Shown here piece by piece: positions 1-5,346 of a stretch of 11,383 bases of DNA (positions are counted from its first letter, which is position 1; each line of letters begins with the position of its first letter). Both the position numbers and the translations under genes were made by a program. Source of the stretch: Clostridia bacterium (GTDB taxonomy: Bacteria > UBA6262 > WVXT01 > JAUXBS01); assembly GCA_030619245.1 (NCBI GenBank), contig JAUXBS010000014.1, forward strand, positions 1-11,383, read 5' to 3'. The notes below the pieces were generated by a model. That model was not told the origin of the DNA and did no database searches. It saw only the letters and a list, made by a program, of their open reading frames with translations.

Positions 1-60
1 AGTGAGAATACTGTACGTATGTGAACGATGAGTGACGCCGACGATGGACAAAAGACGACA

Positions 61-76
61 GCCCTTCGGGAAGGGC
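61..76. repeat. Perfect 16-bp palindrome (hairpin)
   Basis: GCCCTTCGGGAAGGGC is fully self-complementary and can form a 6-bp stem with a CGGG loop (or CCCG on the other strand). No T-run follows it on either strand, so it does not look like an intrinsic terminator. It sits inside the larger inverted repeat 51-59/132-140 and may be the tip of a larger folded RNA or an element end. Confidence 0.6.
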
Positions 77-211
77 ATCATTTGGACCCATTCCGCGTCT
101 TTTCTCCTCCCCATATTCCCGATATGCTTTCGTCGTCTTTCCTTGAATCCGTCTCAAAGCCTGCCCTTCATATGTAAAGATATGTTAGTAACACTACACT
201 AGGTGTTTCAA

Positions 212-233
212 GCACAACCGGCAGGAAAGCAGG
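212..233. repeat. Short dispersed repeat, copy 1
   Basis: GCACA-ACCGGCA-GGAAAGCAGG here aligns with GCACA-TCCCGGCATTTG-GGAAAGCAGG at 1782-1808. The two copies have the same order and strand and differ by a few substitutions and a four-base gap. This copy lies just past the 3' end of plsY. The second abuts the palindrome at 1808-1826, which suggests a shared mobile or REP-like element. The match is short and hand-made, so the relation is tentative. Confidence 0.35.
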
Positions 234-243
234 CCCTTCCTTA

Positions 244-873
244 TTACTCTTTCTTCTTTATTGAGAACTTTGACTCCTCATGATTCTTCAATCTGATAAT
301 ATTGGGCTTATGCCTGATTATAACAGTCATCATCAATAATACGCTTAAGATTATATAGGGAAGTGTTTCCGGATTAATTCCACCGGAAACAATAATCGAA
401 ACCGGGAATATACTAACCGCTATCATTGAAGACAATGACACGTATCTTGTAATTGCCAGCACAACAACAAAAACCAGCAGGCATACCAGCGCCTCAATCG
501 GTTTTAAGGCAAGAATTACACCCACGAATGCAGCAACCCCTTTTCCTCCCTTGAAATTAAGAAATATCGAAAAGATATGCCCCAGTATTATCGAAAACCC
601 GGTGGCGCAGATTACATACCTGTCAAAAACCGAATCCATTAACAGCGCATTCTTAAGCGCCAGCAAAGGGATTACCGCCTTCAGCGCATCAAGGAACACC
701 GTTAAAAGCCCCCACTTGAAGCCCACGACTCTTGATACGTTTGTAGCCCCAATATTCCCGCTTCCCTTTTTCCTGATATCATCTTTTGATACAAATCTTC
801 CTATCACATAACCAAAGGGAATGGAACCCAGTATATACCCTGCTATAACCAATAAAATTAATGCAACAATCAT
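244..873 (-). CDS. plsY: Acyl-phosphate:glycerol-3-phosphate acyltransferase PlsY
   Basis: PlsY moves the acyl group from acyl-phosphate to glycerol 3-phosphate and makes lysophosphatidic acid, the first committed step of membrane phospholipid synthesis. It acts in the cytoplasmic membrane with PlsX as supplier. The 209 residues match the usual PlsY length. Visible family motifs are GSIPFGYVIGR (16-26), the GSGNIGATNVSR block (37-48), and the GHIFSIFLNFKGGKG block (98-112), where the usual Pro of the GHxxP pattern is Ser. Several hydrophobic segments cover the rest and the tail is Lys-rich. The ATG at 873-871 has an AAAGGT SD about 7 bases upstream. The gene is alone on its transcript, 96 bases below the Xre/cupin gene and behind its own promoter. 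The call is secure from the motifs. Confidence 0.96.
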   Translation of the reverse strand: MIVALILLVIAGYILGSIPFGYVIGRFVSKDDIRKKGSGNIGATNVSRVVGFKWGLLTVFLDALKAVIPLLALKNALLMDSVFDRYVICATGFSIILGHIFSIFLNFKGGKGVAAFVGVILALKPIEALVCLLVFVVVLAITRYVSLSSMIAVSIFPVSIIVSGGINPETLPYIILSVLLMMTVIIRHKPNIIRLKNHEESKFSIKKKE

Positions 874-904
874 TTTAGTTACCTTTCATTATAGTATGAA
901 TATT

Positions 905-933
905 AGTGTATCACATATAATAAACAGTGTCAA
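905..933 (-). promoter_or_regulatory. Sigma70-type promoter of plsY
   Basis: On the minus strand TTGACA (933-928) is followed after exactly 17 bases by TACACT (910-905, four of six consensus bases). The predicted start near 898 gives a leader of about 25 bases that contains the AAAGGT SD of plsY. A TATAAT also occurs closer in (893-888), but it lacks a -35 and would start inside the SD, so it is less likely. Confidence 0.6.
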
Positions 934-969
934 GATTTGAATAATTTGCGTTGTTACAATGCTTAAATG

Positions 970-1551
970 TTAATATTTTCTGGTTTCCATTGCCAGCGGG
1001 GCAAAATGAGGCGGGCTTGTTCCGATAAGCAGTTTTGCGGGTTTTTTCGTTATATTCTCAAAACCATGCATGATACTTGAATCAAAATGGACTGTATCCC
1101 CCTTTTCAATTTCAAACACCTGTCCACCGATATTCACCTGAATCCGGCCTTCCATGACATGTATCACTTCCTCTCCCTGATGACTGTTGTTTAATTTTTC
1201 ATCCTTCAGCATCGGGCATAACTCAATCACCTTGATTTCCAGTTTCGAATCCATCGTCCCCGGTTTTGAAAGGAACTCCAGCTTCATCTTATTATCATCA
1301 GATACAAAAGTCTTCCTCTCATCCTTTTTTATAACTCTTACTTTGTGCTTATTCTCTTCTCCCAGGATTTCGGATATCGTTATCTTGAAAAAGTCCGAAA
1401 GGCTGGAAACAGTTTCAAGGGAAGGGGAATACATATTTCTCTCAATTCCTGACAGAAAGCTTACTGAAAGGTTTATCTTCTCAGATAAATTTTTGAGCGT
1501 CATATTATTCTGTTTCCTCATACTACGTATCTTATATCCAATTTTTATCAT
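970..1551 (-). CDS. Xre-family regulator with C-terminal cupin sensor domain
   Basis: This is a one-component transcription regulator of 193 residues. An Xre/Cro helix-turn-helix covers about residues 3-60 (IGYKIRSMRKQNNMTL, then SVSFLSGIERNMYSPSLET). A cupin_2 barrel covers about 105-185, with H124, E128, G135 and H162 in the places where cupins bind metal or ligand. The linker is Lys-rich. Relatives regulate amine, amino acid or sugar metabolism; the ligand here cannot be read. The ATG at 1551-1549 is preferred because the family begins with IGxKIRxLR, which an ATG at 1521-1519 would remove. No SD precedes it, and the promoter spacing predicts a leaderless mRNA. A CATATG-centred palindrome at 1602-1609, upstream of the -35, could be an operator for self-regulation, but that is a guess. 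Confidence 0.9.
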   Translation of the reverse strand: MIKIGYKIRSMRKQNNMTLKNLSEKINLSVSFLSGIERNMYSPSLETVSSLSDFFKITISEILGEENKHKVRVIKKDERKTFVSDDNKMKLEFLSKPGTMDSKLEIKVIELCPMLKDEKLNNSHQGEEVIHVMEGRIQVNIGGQVFEIEKGDTVHFDSSIMHGFENITKKPAKLLIGTSPPHFAPLAMETRKY

Positions 1552-1557
1552 ACTGAA

Positions 1558-1586
1558 ATTCTATCACAATTAAAAACTTTTGTCAA
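1558..1586 (-). promoter_or_regulatory. Promoter of the Xre/cupin gene, predicts leaderless mRNA
   Basis: TTGACA (1586-1581), a 17-base spacer and TAGAAT (1563-1558) make a near-consensus promoter on the minus strand. Only six bases, TTCAGT, separate the -10 box from the ATG at 1551-1549. This puts the expected +1 on the A of the start codon. The rest of the 1552-1828 gap is AT-rich and shows no gene on either strand. Confidence 0.72.
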
Positions 1587-1781
1587 GCTAACTCTTGCGT
1601 AACATATGTAAACTTCTAATTGTTTTGCACCTGTTTCAATTCAATAAATATACTTGATTCATAAGCATATTACTCTATATCTGTAAATATAATGGTTTTT
1701 TTCTGTTATTGTATAATTTTTCTAATTGTTTACATTGGCTATTTATAAAACATTTATGATAAAATCATACATCTTAAATGG

Positions 1782-1808
1782 GCACATCCCGGCATTTGGG
1801 AAAGCAGG
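1782..1808. repeat. Short dispersed repeat, copy 2
   Basis: This copy reads GCACA-TCCCGGCATTTG-GGAAAGCAGG and is the partner of positions 212-233. It runs straight into the GGGGTCA palindrome at 1808-1826, so repeat and palindrome may be parts of one element ending at the 3' end of the vanZ-like gene. A plus-strand reading frame across it has no family resemblance and I treat it as chance. Confidence 0.4.
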
Positions 1809-1826
1809 GGGTCAATACCTGACCCC
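1808..1826. repeat. REP-like palindrome GGGGTCA-N5-TGACCCC
   Basis: A perfect 7-bp inverted repeat, GGGGTCA (1808-1814) and TGACCCC (1820-1826), surrounds ATACC. Read on the minus strand it is GGGGTCAGGTATTGACCCC and begins two bases after the stop codon of the vanZ-like gene. It shares GGGGTCxGGTxTTGAC with the larger palindrome at 3290-3359. On the plus strand TTTTATTT follows, so it could terminate rightward transcription; on the minus strand no U-run follows. Confidence 0.65.
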
Positions 1827-1828
1827 TT

Positions 1829-2224
1829 TTATTTCGGTAGTATTTTACAACTGCGGTTTTTCCTTATTATTATCCACATGGCAATTACAACACCTATGCT
1901 GTCAATTAATACATCAGTAACCCTTGGCCCCCTGAACGGAACGAATGCCTGGTGAATTTCATCGGATATCGCATACAGCACCGAAAGGATTGCCGATAAC
2001 TTGTAAACCAGGGTTAAATCCAGTTTAAACGAATTGATAATTGCCCTCCATAAAAGGAAGGTTAAAATGGCAAATTCAACTACATGGGCTATCTTGCGGA
2101 GTATCGTATCAAGAGTTTCTTCCAGTCCTGATGATAAGTAAGGAATGTTTGAAAGGTAAAAAATAATACTGCACCATACAATTACAGGAAGCCATAATTT
2201 TAGATAAAAATACGTGTTCCTCAT
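1829..2224 (-). CDS. VanZ-like membrane protein
   Basis: A small integral membrane protein of 131 residues with about four hydrophobic helices. VanZ-family signatures are visible: WLPVIVWCSIIFYLSNIP near the N-terminus, HVVEFAILTFLLWRA (47-61), AISDEIHQAFVPFRGPRVTD (85-104) and VLIDSIGVV after it. VanZ was named for low-level teicoplanin resistance in enterococci, but most relatives, including short ones like this, have no proven role. The DEIHQ and FRGPRVTD blocks suggest an uncharacterised membrane activity. The ATG at 2224-2222 lies six bases past the stop of the DUF3467 gene and has no clear SD, so translation is probably coupled. It is the last gene of the radC transcript, and its stop codon nearly touches a palindrome. 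Confidence 0.88.
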   Translation of the reverse strand: MRNTYFYLKLWLPVIVWCSIIFYLSNIPYLSSGLEETLDTILRKIAHVVEFAILTFLLWRAIINSFKLDLTLVYKLSAILSVLYAISDEIHQAFVPFRGPRVTDVLIDSIGVVIAMWIIIRKNRSCKILPK

Positions 2225-2230
2225 CAGTTC

Positions 2231-2521
2231 TTAAAAACCAATCTTCTTTTCCTGTATATTGGAAACTTTAATACTGCCAAACCTGTCTTCGTACTTCTTA
2301 ACACTGTCCTTCAGCGTAAGAAGGAACTTCTTGGCATGAGTGGGGCCAAGTATAATCCTTGACCTTACCTTAGCCCTCGGCTGCTGTGGCTGCATGTAAA
2401 TAAAATCCAGGACGAATTCTGAATCATTACTTGAAATAAAAGTAAGATTTGAATACATCCCCTGGGCAATGTCATCATCCAGTTTTATCTGGATTTCCTT
2501 TTTTGGCTCTGTTTCATACAT
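2231..2521 (-). CDS. DUF3467 family protein
   Basis: A small soluble protein of 96 residues whose sequence agrees with DUF3467: EIQIKLDDDIAQGMYSNLTF, then EFVLDFIYMQPQQPRAKVRSRIILGP and a final helix ending in SVKKYEDRFG. The family has no known biochemical role. I place the start at the ATG 2521-2519 because GGGAGGGG stands just upstream and the family begins there. A TTG at 2617-2615 would add 32 basic residues, overlaps the radC stop and lacks family support. With the ATG start the gap to radC is 92 bases. It is the middle gene of radC, DUF3467, vanZ-like. Confidence 0.85.
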   Translation of the reverse strand: MYETEPKKEIQIKLDDDIAQGMYSNLTFISSNDSEFVLDFIYMQPQQPRAKVRSRIILGPTHAKKFLLTLKDSVKKYEDRFGSIKVSNIQEKKIGF

Positions 2522-2613
2522 CTTCTTCCCCTCCCTCTTATTAGTAAACCTTGCTTTGCCTTTTCTGTAAATTATTGTCTTGTACTTATTCAGTTTTCCC
2601 GGAGTCTGCTTAC

Positions 2614-3279
2614 TCAAATCAACCCTTCTTCCTTCATGCTTTTAAAACTATGCTCACACACTATCACGTGGTCAAGCACATCTATGCCCATGATTTTCCC
2701 GGATTCAATAATCCTCCGGGTGATTTCCACATCCTCCTCGCTTGCAGTGGCATCCCCGGACGGATGATTATGAACAAGTATTATACTTGCGGCATGATGG
2801 CTGAGAGCCGGGCCAAACACCTCTCTTGGATGCACAATGTTCGCGTTGAGCGAGCCTATGGACACCGTTTCCCTTTTAATAACTGCATTTCTCGTGGTCA
2901 GGTATATAACAAGCAGTTTTTCCTTCTTAGCTTTTCTTATCTCCGGAACGTACTTGTAAATATCTTCAGGGGTACGGATGACAACTTCATCGCTGTTCTT
3001 CACCACCATCCTTTTCGCAAGTTCAAAAGCCGCGACTATTTCCGCCGCCTTTGAAGGCCCTATACCCTTAATCCCGCTTAGTTTATTGAACCCCGCATTC
3101 AGAAGTTTGTCCCCATCATACTTACGCAGGATATCCCTGGCAAGTTCCAGGACGTTCTTGCCCTTATAGCCTGTCCTCAACATAATTGCAAGCAGTTCCT
3201 CGTCTTTCATGGCGGAAGGCCCCGAGCCCGCAAGTTTTTCCCTGGGCCTGTCAACCCTTGCCATGTCCCTGATTTTCAT
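2614..3279 (-). CDS. radC: RadC family JAMM-domain protein (UPF0758)
   Basis: A 221-residue RadC protein. The N-terminal part has RPREKL (11-16), DEELLAIMLRTG (26-37) and a helix-hairpin-helix LSGIKGIGPSKAAEI (67-81). The C-terminal JAMM/MPN+ domain has E153 in HPREVFGPAL, H170 and H172 in HNHPSG, and D183, which is the full zinc-binding set. The old DNA-repair role of RadC has been questioned; JAMM domains are metal-dependent hydrolases of isopeptide or related bonds. The real start is the ATG at 3279-3277 (MKIRDMARVDRP, as in other RadC proteins). A TTG 18 bases upstream also extends the frame but lies inside a palindrome. GGAT precedes the ATG as a weak SD. It is first of three genes under the promoter at 3313-3341. 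Confidence 0.95.
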   Translation of the reverse strand: MKIRDMARVDRPREKLAGSGPSAMKDEELLAIMLRTGYKGKNVLELARDILRKYDGDKLLNAGFNKLSGIKGIGPSKAAEIVAAFELAKRMVVKNSDEVVIRTPEDIYKYVPEIRKAKKEKLLVIYLTTRNAVIKRETVSIGSLNANIVHPREVFGPALSHHAASIILVHNHPSGDATASEEDVEITRRIIESGKIMGIDVLDHVIVCEHSFKSMKEEGLI

Positions 3280-3289
3280 GTTATCCAAA

Positions 3290-3359
3290 GGGGTCAAGTC
3301 TTGACATATGACATTCTATTCTCTTTTTACTAAAATGTCATATGTCAAGACCAGACCCC
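3290..3359. repeat. 70-bp imperfect palindrome, REP/MITE-like
   Basis: Two 26-bp arms (3290-3315 and 3334-3359) are reverse complements except at two adjacent positions (3296-3297 against 3352-3353), around an 18-base AT-rich loop. Each arm begins GGGGTC and ends CTTGACATATGACATT when read inward. It fills almost all of the gap between the stop of the dehydroquinate synthase II-like gene (five bases away) and the radC ATG (ten bases away). The outer part matches the palindrome at 1808-1826. A long near-perfect hairpin without an ORF fits a non-autonomous mobile repeat. It could also fold in RNA as a stabiliser or weak terminator, with TTT following on the minus strand. Confidence 0.82.
3313..3341 (-). 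promoter_or_regulatory. Promoter of the radC operon, inside the palindrome
   Basis: On the minus strand ATGACA (3341-3336) sits in the first arm of the palindrome. After exactly 17 bases TAGAAT (3318-3313) straddles the loop and the second arm. Each box matches five of six consensus bases. The start expected near 3306 gives a leader of about 27 bases before the radC ATG. Most of that leader is the second arm, which holds the small odd palindrome GTCAAGACTTGAC. Confidence 0.5.
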
Positions 3360-3364
3360 GTAAT

Positions 3365-4090
3365 TTACCGTTCCAGGCAAAATCCTTCGTATGCCATACC
3401 AAAATGCCTGGATTCCAGTTTGGGGTTTTGGATATACGCCATTATCTTTTCTCCGGGCTTTATTTCTTTTACAGACTTTGGCTTTCCACTTTTTAATACT
3501 ACAGGGATAGTTTCAGCGTCCTGAACGATTGTTGCCACATCAAGCTCAGCATAAATATCCTTTGCTTTGTTTCTATACTTCTCAATATCCAGCAGGCTGA
3601 TTATTTCCCCGTTTTTCTTCTTTTTCAGATGAAATATTGATCTATACCTGCCAAAATAATCATCGCCCTCGCTTTTCAGAAGACTATAAATGTCCTTGCC
3701 TGAAAATCTTTGTACTCCTCTGATTAACAGCATTGGCCTGGGTTCAATTTTGCTTCGCGCAACCTTGTTTGTTGATTTATTTCCTTTATAATCCACCGTT
3801 AGCAATTCATCTCCCGGTTTAAGTTCATTAAGGTATTTTGTAGAATTATCTCCGCAAAGCACATACATGGAAACAGGGCCGGCATTAACTCTGGCTGAAC
3901 GTGTAGCGACATATTTATTCTTTGTAGATTCGTTATAGATTAAAAACAAAGCTCTATTATAAGAACCCACAAGCAGTCCATGCCCCTTTTTAAAATTGGA
4001 CATCATATCCATGCAAACACGATCGCCATTTCCAAGTGGTTTTATTTCCTTTACTTCAATATCTTTCATTTTTTTCGGATTAAAAGGCAT
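3365..4090 (-). CDS. 3-dehydroquinate synthase II-like protein lacking the N-terminal half
   Basis: The sequence follows the C-terminal part of the archaeal-type 3-dehydroquinate synthase II family (AroB', PF01959). Visible blocks are EVKEIKPLGNGDRVCMDMM (12-30), GLLVGSYNRALFL (38-50), RSARVNAGPVSMYVL (64-78), YLNELKPGDELLTVD (86-100), KIEPRPMLLIRG (114-125), VQDAETIPVV (189-198) and SRHFGMAYEGF (227-237). The full enzyme, about 320-390 residues, oxidatively deaminates and cyclises 2-amino-3,7-dideoxy-D-threo-hept-6-ulosonate to dehydroquinate. Here roughly the first 150-170 residues are absent, and about 50 charged residues are inserted at 127-182. Stops close the frame upstream, but the gene has a consensus promoter and a GGGGA SD five bases before the ATG (4090-4088). 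It therefore looks expressed and not like debris. Its role is unknown; loss of catalysis is likely but unproven. Confidence 0.8.
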   Translation of the reverse strand: MPFNPKKMKDIEVKEIKPLGNGDRVCMDMMSNFKKGHGLLVGSYNRALFLIYNESTKNKYVATRSARVNAGPVSMYVLCGDNSTKYLNELKPGDELLTVDYKGNKSTNKVARSKIEPRPMLLIRGVQRFSGKDIYSLLKSEGDDYFGRYRSIFHLKKKKNGEIISLLDIEKYRNKAKDIYAELDVATIVQDAETIPVVLKSGKPKSVKEIKPGEKIMAYIQNPKLESRHFGMAYEGFCLER

Positions 4091-4151
4091 ATTATCCCCG
4101 CTTTTTTGTATTTTTTAACTAATTTTGTTAATATTTATTATTGAAGTTCTA

Positions 4152-4180
4152 ATTATACAAAATCAAAAAACCCTTGTCAA
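4152..4180 (-). promoter_or_regulatory. Perfect consensus sigma70 promoter for the DHQ synthase II-like gene
   Basis: TTGACA (4180-4175), a 17-base spacer and TATAAT (4157-4152) on the minus strand match the full consensus. The expected start near 4145 gives an A/T-rich leader of about 55 bases ending in the GGGGA SD. It lies past the end of the glycosylation operon, so the downstream gene is a separate transcription unit. It is the strongest promoter in the window. Confidence 0.85.
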
Positions 4181-4215
4181 ACCAAAACAAAAACTGAATT
4201 GAATTAGTCTAATAA

Positions 4216-5340
4216 TTAATTGCCTGCTAATATATCCTTATAAACCTCCAGGGTTTCCTCCGCGGCTTTTTTCCAGGAAAACATTTTAACTCTTTCAAAC
4301 CCCTTGTTTATCATTGATTCCCGCAGCGAACTACTGCTTATGACTTTAGCCATTGCAGCTGATAATTCATCCGCATTATCAGGATTAATCAATATGGCAG
4401 CATCCCCGGTAACCTCAGGAAGCGAGGATATATTGGAAGTTATTACGGGGACACCGCATGCCATCGCCTCAAGGGGCGGAAGCCCGAACCCTTCATATGT
4501 TGAGGGATAAACAAAAAGTTCCGCTGAGTTGTAAACCAGGGGCAGTTCCTTATCAGCGATATAACCCGTAAATATTACTTCATCCTCAAGCCTTAACGAT
4601 TGCACCGTCTTGAATATTTCATCGCACATCCATCCCTTGTTTCCTACAATTACCAGTTTATGCTCAACTTCTCTTGAATCCTTCATCAACCCGTATGCCC
4701 TGATGAGCGCGGAAATGTTCTTCCTTGGCTCAAGTATTCCCACGTAAAGAATGTACTTTTCAGGAAGGCCGTATTTTTCGCGTATTCTCTCAAGAAGGCC
4801 GGCATCCTTTGCCGGCTTGAACAATTCGTTTGTCCCTTCATATACAACTGTAATTTTGTCCTCCGGCATCCCGAATAATCTGACCAGGTCCTTTTTCGTC
4901 GATTCTGAAACAGCTATAATCCTGTCCGCATTTTTTGCAAACGAAGGAACGAACCAGGAATAGACTATCCTGTGTATTAACCTGAACTTTTCAGGGAACA
5001 GCCACGAAGCCATGTCATGAAAGGTAATTACCTTAGGACAGCGCGCCCTGGAAGGAGCCATATAACATGGAGCATGCAGCAGCTCAATCCCATCACGTTT
5101 CAACAGCCCGGGCAGTACGAACTGAACCCACATTATCCTGGGCAGGATTTTACTCTTATGAATCACTACCTTGAAATTACCTCCTATACAAAAAAACTCC
5201 TCCGGCACAGCCCTGTTCGAGTACAGGTAGTATAAATTATCACTGTCAACATTCGCCAGCCCTCTCAATAAATTATAGATGTACTGGTCAACGCCAACCC
5301 TGTCTTTTATAATAAAACTTATATCTATTCCCACCCGCAT
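4216..5340 (-). CDS. GT4-family glycosyltransferase
   Basis: A cytoplasmic or membrane-associated GT-B glycosyltransferase of 374 residues that moves a sugar from a nucleotide donor, probably to a lipid carrier or growing glycan. The N-terminal domain starts [10 protein letters not shown] and has [13 protein letters not shown] and [10 protein letters not shown] (104-113). The donor half begins at [13 protein letters not shown] (196-208). The EX7E motif is E283-GFGLPPL-E291, followed by [17 protein letters not shown]. This is the layout of mannosyltransferase-like RfaB/WbaZ-type GT4 enzymes; the sugar cannot be read. The start at 5340-5338 has an AGGAGGT SD eight bases upstream, formed by the last codons of the flippase (gap six bases), so coupling is expected. 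Last gene of the glycosylation operon. No convincing terminator follows. Confidence 0.93.
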   Translation of the reverse strand: MRVGIDISFIIKDRVGVDQYIYNLLRGLANVDSDNLYYLYSNRAVPEEFFCIGGNFKVVIHKSKILPRIMWVQFVLPGLLKRDGIELLHAPCYMAPSRARCPKVITFHDMASWLFPEKFRLIHRIVYSWFVPSFAKNADRIIAVSESTKKDLVRLFGMPEDKITVVYEGTNELFKPAKDAGLLERIREKYGLPEKYILYVGILEPRKNISALIRAYGLMKDSREVEHKLVIVGNKGWMCDEIFKTVQSLRLEDEVIFTGYIADKELPLVYNSAELFVYPSTYEGFGLPPLEAMACGVPVITSNISSLPEVTGDAAILINPDNADELSAAMAKVISSSSLRESMINKGFERVKMFSWKKAAEETLEVYKDILAGN

Positions 5341-5346
5341 TACAAA

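Larger units (their letters stand above)
1..243. other. Structured, GC-richer left flank without a convincing gene
   Basis: This stretch is visibly richer in GC than the rest of the window. It holds nested inverted repeats. A perfect 16-bp palindrome lies at 61-76. AAAGACGAC at 51-59 is mirrored by GTCGTCTTT at 132-140, and AAAAGACG at 50-57 by CGTCTTTT at 96-103, so two alternative stems compete for the same left arm. On the minus strand one frame is open from the stop at 187-185 to the left edge, roughly 60 codons and rich in Arg. It has no ATG until 91-89 and I recognise no family in it. It may be the end of a mobile element or of an unrecognised gene continuing to the left. I do not call a gene here. 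Confidence 0.4.

Noticed and set aside
61..76. Palindrome as an intrinsic terminator
   Set aside because: No T-run follows on either strand and no gene ends right next to it.
888..893. TATAAT close to plsY as the main -10 box
   Set aside because: It has no matching -35, and its start would fall inside the SD; the upstream TTGACA-N17-TACACT fits better.
1808..1835. Terminator for the radC-vanZ transcript
   Set aside because: The T-run follows on the plus strand only; on the minus strand the hairpin is followed by CTGCTTTCCC, so it does not fit as a leftward terminator.
1726..1920. Plus-strand frame of 64 codons crossing the 1782-1826 repeat
   Set aside because: It has no SD or family resemblance, runs through repeat DNA and overlaps the clear vanZ-like gene on the other strand.
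2522..2617. TTG start adding 32 residues to the DUF3467 protein
   Set aside because: The added part is basic and unlike the family, while a strong GGGAGGGG SD marks the ATG at 2521.
3280..3297. TTG start of RadC at 3297
   Set aside because: It lies within the palindrome and the family N-terminus begins at the ATG 3279.
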